DNA of 7,659 bases from an uncultured Clostridia bacterium (GTDB lineage: Bacteria > Bacillota_A > Clostridia > Oscillospirales > Oscillospiraceae), in assembly GCA_949289625.1 (NCBI GenBank), contig CASEPH010000163.1, forward strand, positions 1 to 7,659. Reading direction: 5' to 3'. This document shows, piece after piece, positions 5,982 to 7,659 of this stretch. The notes beneath the pieces were generated by a model. The model worked only from the letters and a program-made list of their open reading frames with translations, was not told where the DNA came from and searched no databases. Every line of letters starts with the position of its first letter. Within the stretch, counting starts at the first letter, position 1. The position numbers and the translations under genes are program-made.

Positions 5982-6650
5982 ATGAATCGTACATTCATTT
6001 TTCTCGCAGTTCTGGCCACCCTCTCGCTGACCGCCTGCTCAACCACCTAAAGCAGCAGTTCTTACCTGTCCGCCGAGGCCGGATCCACCTATACCGGAAC
6101 AATCTCCGCCCTCAGTCTGGAGAATATCGTTCTTTCAACCACAGACGGCGAAATCCAGATCCCCTATACTTCGGAGACCGTTTTTTCCGGATTTGAAGGT
6201 TCAGGCGGAATGAACGGCCGAAATCCCGGATCCCGACAGGAGCCCGGAGGGGGACAGACTCCTCCATCCGAAGAAGCGGAAGCCGAGGCGGACAGCGCTG
6301 GCGGTGAAAACAGCACCTCCTCCGGAATCGATGACAGCATCGCACAAAGCCCCGATGAACGAGTGACGCCGGACGGCGGCCAGACGCAGACCAACTCTGC
6401 GCCGGAAGACAGCGGCAATTTTGACAGCGAAGCCGACGATAATGCCGTCTCCGACGGAGATGCAATCCAGGGCATTGAGAACGTTCCACAAACTTCCTCT
6501 TCCATTGAAGATGTATCACTAAATGACGAGGTTACCGTTCAAATCGGAGATGACGGAACTGCCGAAGCGATCACCCTTTCTTCCTCGGCTGGATCCGGTA
6601 TTACCGTCGTTCCCGGTGACAGACCTGTGGACAGCATCACAGAATCATAA
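5982..6650 (+). pseudogene. Small acidic lipoprotein interrupted by an in-frame TAA
   Basis: AGGAGG (5971-5976) precedes ATG 5982, which opens a clear lipoprotein signal (MNRTFIFLAVL..LTAC, Cys 19). TAA at 6048-6050 (codon 23) stops it three residues after that Cys. The same frame then stays open to TAA 6648-6650, and its content fits one protein of 222 codons. An N-terminal segment reads YTGTISALSLENIVL, the middle is acidic and Ser/Gly/Pro-rich, and the end reads LNDEVTVQIGDDGTAEAITL. One base change (for example TCA, CAA or GAA to TAA) explains the break. A restart at ATG 6210 would lack both signal peptide and proper ribosome binding site. It is the last gene of the operon, 17 bp after the beta-helix gene, and presumably a partner at the surface. 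I do not recognise a named family. Confidence 0.75.
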
Positions 6651-6665
6651 AGCAAAACGATTCAT

Positions 6666-6709
6666 AAAAACAGTGTCCGCATCCTTTTCGGAGGCGGACA
6701 CTGTTTTTT
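6666..6709 (+). terminator. Strong rho-independent terminator, probably bidirectional
   Basis: CAGTGTCCGC (6671-6680) pairs perfectly with GCGGACACTG (6694-6703); three more inner pairs close a 5-nt loop. TTTTTT (6704-6709) follows, and AAAAA (6666-6670) precedes it, so the minus strand also has hairpin plus T run. It lies 15 bp after the lipoprotein stop and between converging genes, so it can end the effector operon and perhaps the DUF4253 transcript. Confidence 0.93.
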
Positions 6710-6732
6710 GTATGCAGTTGTGCTGTCAAGCC

Positions 6733-6854
6733 CGCGACCGATCGAGGTTCAGGCAAAATTTCAGAGCTGTCATCCGCGTACGCCGTCAAAACGCCCGGTC
6801 ACACAGCCAAACCTTAGCCGACGGACTCGGAAAAAGCCTCCGCGATTGGTCGCG
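6733..6854. repeat. Long-range inverted repeat between converging genes
   Basis: CGCGACCGATCG (6733-6744) faces CGATTGGTCGCG (6843-6854). The arms are complementary at 11 of 12 positions, and the odd one is a G-T pair. About 98 bp lie between them, including a smaller CCGTC/GACGG pairing. No gene is seen in 6710-6878. It may be a structured 3' end of the DUF4253 transcript, a trace of a mobile repeat, or chance. Confidence 0.4.
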
Positions 6855-6878
6855 TGCTCATCCACACACTCCCTCCCT

Positions 6879-7659
6879 TCAGTCCCACCAGAAGTACCAG
6901 ACAGTGGACTGCCGCAGCACATCCGCCAGCGCGCCCACAGTGGCGTCCTCCGGCCCCTGGTCGATCACATCCGGGCAGAAACCGTACAGCTCCACTGCTG
7001 CATCCACGGCCTTCTCCTTGGGGACGGGGGCCGGGAGCAGGAACTCCAGTTCGTCGTGGCTCATGGCGGCAGGCACCGCGCCGTACTGCTCGAACCAGTA
7101 TTTCGCCGCTGCCATCAGCTCCGGCGTATCGGGGCAGTCGTTCCAGTTTCCGAAGGGCAGGTAGGCAAAGATCTCCCAGGGGTTCTTGACCGGAATTTTC
7201 GCCAGAATGAGAGGGTGGGTCATATCGGTGTCGGAATCCCAGTAGCAGGAGATACGGTTATTTTCATAGCCGCCCTCCATCTCGCCCAGGATCTCCTCAT
7301 CCCAGTTCATATCATCGTCCTCGGCTTCTTCCTTGCGCTGGCCGGTCAATTCCTCCAAAACCGCCTTTCCGTCCTTATCAGGGGCGGAGAGCATCTTCTT
7401 CCGGTACTCCGTTACAGTTTTGAGGTCAAATTCGTAAATGTCTGCATCATTCTTCGGGTCGGCGTTCATCACCAGACACTCAAGCAGCGTTTCGTCATTC
7501 GCCTTGATGAGCACCGGTACAAAGCCTTCTTTGACACTTTCCCGTTTGGCATAGCTGTATGCCGACATAATGGGATCATCGTCCTTCATGGAGGGGAAAT
7601 AGGTGCATTCACAGTCCAGATACTCCATCAACGCCTCAGCCAGTTCGGAGGGTTCCAGC
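6879..7659 (-). CDS. DUF4253 domain-containing protein (5' end outside window)
   Basis: The frame stays open from the right edge to TGA at 6879-6881, about 260 codons. Internal TTG/ATG codons near 7626-7631 are possible starts, but the reading (LEPSELAEALMEYLDCE) continues upstream without a ribosome binding site, so the true start is probably beyond the edge. The C-terminal part fits the DUF4253 family: NPWEIFAYLPFGNWNDCPD, AAKYWFEQYGAVPAAMSHDELEF, and the ending VGALADVLRQSTVWYFWWD with its run of aromatic residues. A strongly acidic linker precedes it. No signal peptide or membrane segment is visible, so it is probably cytosolic. Function is unknown. It converges on the effector operon and nothing links it to that system. 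Confidence 0.85.
   Translation of the reverse strand, partial: LEPSELAEALMEYLDCECTYFPSMKDDDPIMSAYSYAKRESVKEGFVPVLIKANDETLLECLVMNADPKNDADIYEFDLKTVTEYRKKMLSAPDKDGKAVLEELTGQRKEEAEDDDMNWDEEILGEMEGGYENNRISCYWDSDTDMTHPLILAKIPVKNPWEIFAYLPFGNWNDCPDTPELMAAAKYWFEQYGAVPAAMSHDELEFLLPAPVPKEKAVDAAVELYGFCPDVIDQGPEDATVGALADVLRQSTVWYFWWD

Noticed and set aside
6210..6650. A separate 146-aa gene starting at ATG 6210
   Set aside because: The frame is continuous with the lipoprotein signal at 5982. The ATG has no properly spaced ribosome binding site and the product would lack an export signal.
6523..7164. A 213-codon plus-strand ORF running through the terminator
   Set aside because: It overlaps the real lipoprotein frame, crosses a strong terminator and is antisense to the DUF4253 gene; its sequence is low-complexity.
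1..7659. CRISPR array, insertion sequence or prophage signature
   Set aside because: No regularly spaced direct repeats, transposase, integrase or terminal repeats with target duplication were found. The direct repeats present are short operator-like half-sites.

Overview
The window looks like chromosomal DNA of a low-to-moderate GC Gram-positive bacterium, most likely a gut Clostridia member (Oscillospirales-like). The grounds are strong AGGAGG-type ribosome binding sites, tight co-directional operons, lipoprotein signal peptides, and the family mix: an OmpR-type two-component pair, VTC-domain protein, DUF4956 protein, Cthe_2159-type beta-helix lipoprotein and DUF4253 protein. The taxonomic guess rests on gene content and signals only.

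Layout. (1) At the left edge, on the minus strand, is a GNAT acetyltransferase that runs off the window and is broken by a one-base loss in a T run. (2) About 430 bp without a convincing gene follows. It holds divergent promoter-like sequences and ends in the promoter of the next operon. (3) On the plus strand is an OmpR-family response regulator with three lesions within about 85 bp (one nonsense codon, two frameshifts). It overlaps an intact membrane histidine kinase. (4) A short intergenic region carries a second copy of the operator/promoter seen upstream of the regulator, plus a perfect inverted repeat that covers the next ribosome binding site. (5) An effector operon follows: VTC-domain protein, DUF4956 membrane protein, large beta-helix lipoprotein, and a small acidic lipoprotein broken by an in-frame TAA just after its lipobox. 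(6) A strong hairpin terminator ends the operon. It may also serve the converging minus-strand DUF4253 gene, whose 5' end lies beyond the right edge.

How the parts may work together. The kinase would phosphorylate the regulator. Identical TTCAAT direct repeats with an 11-bp period lie 9-10 bp upstream of a -10 box, both before the regulator gene and before the VTC gene. This is the geometry of PhoB/OmpR-type activator sites next to the -10 box. The simplest reading is an autoregulated two-component system that switches on its neighbouring operon for cell-surface proteins. That operon pairs a VTC/CYTH-fold enzyme (related to eukaryotic polyphosphate polymerase) with a membrane partner and secreted beta-helix protein. 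Its biochemical role is not known to me; an envelope polymer or surface-matrix function is inference.

Three genes in the window are interrupted (GNAT, regulator, small lipoprotein), while about 4.5 kb of kinase and effector genes between them is clean. Either the locus has begun to decay or the assembly has local errors. The sequence alone cannot decide, and checking this comes first.
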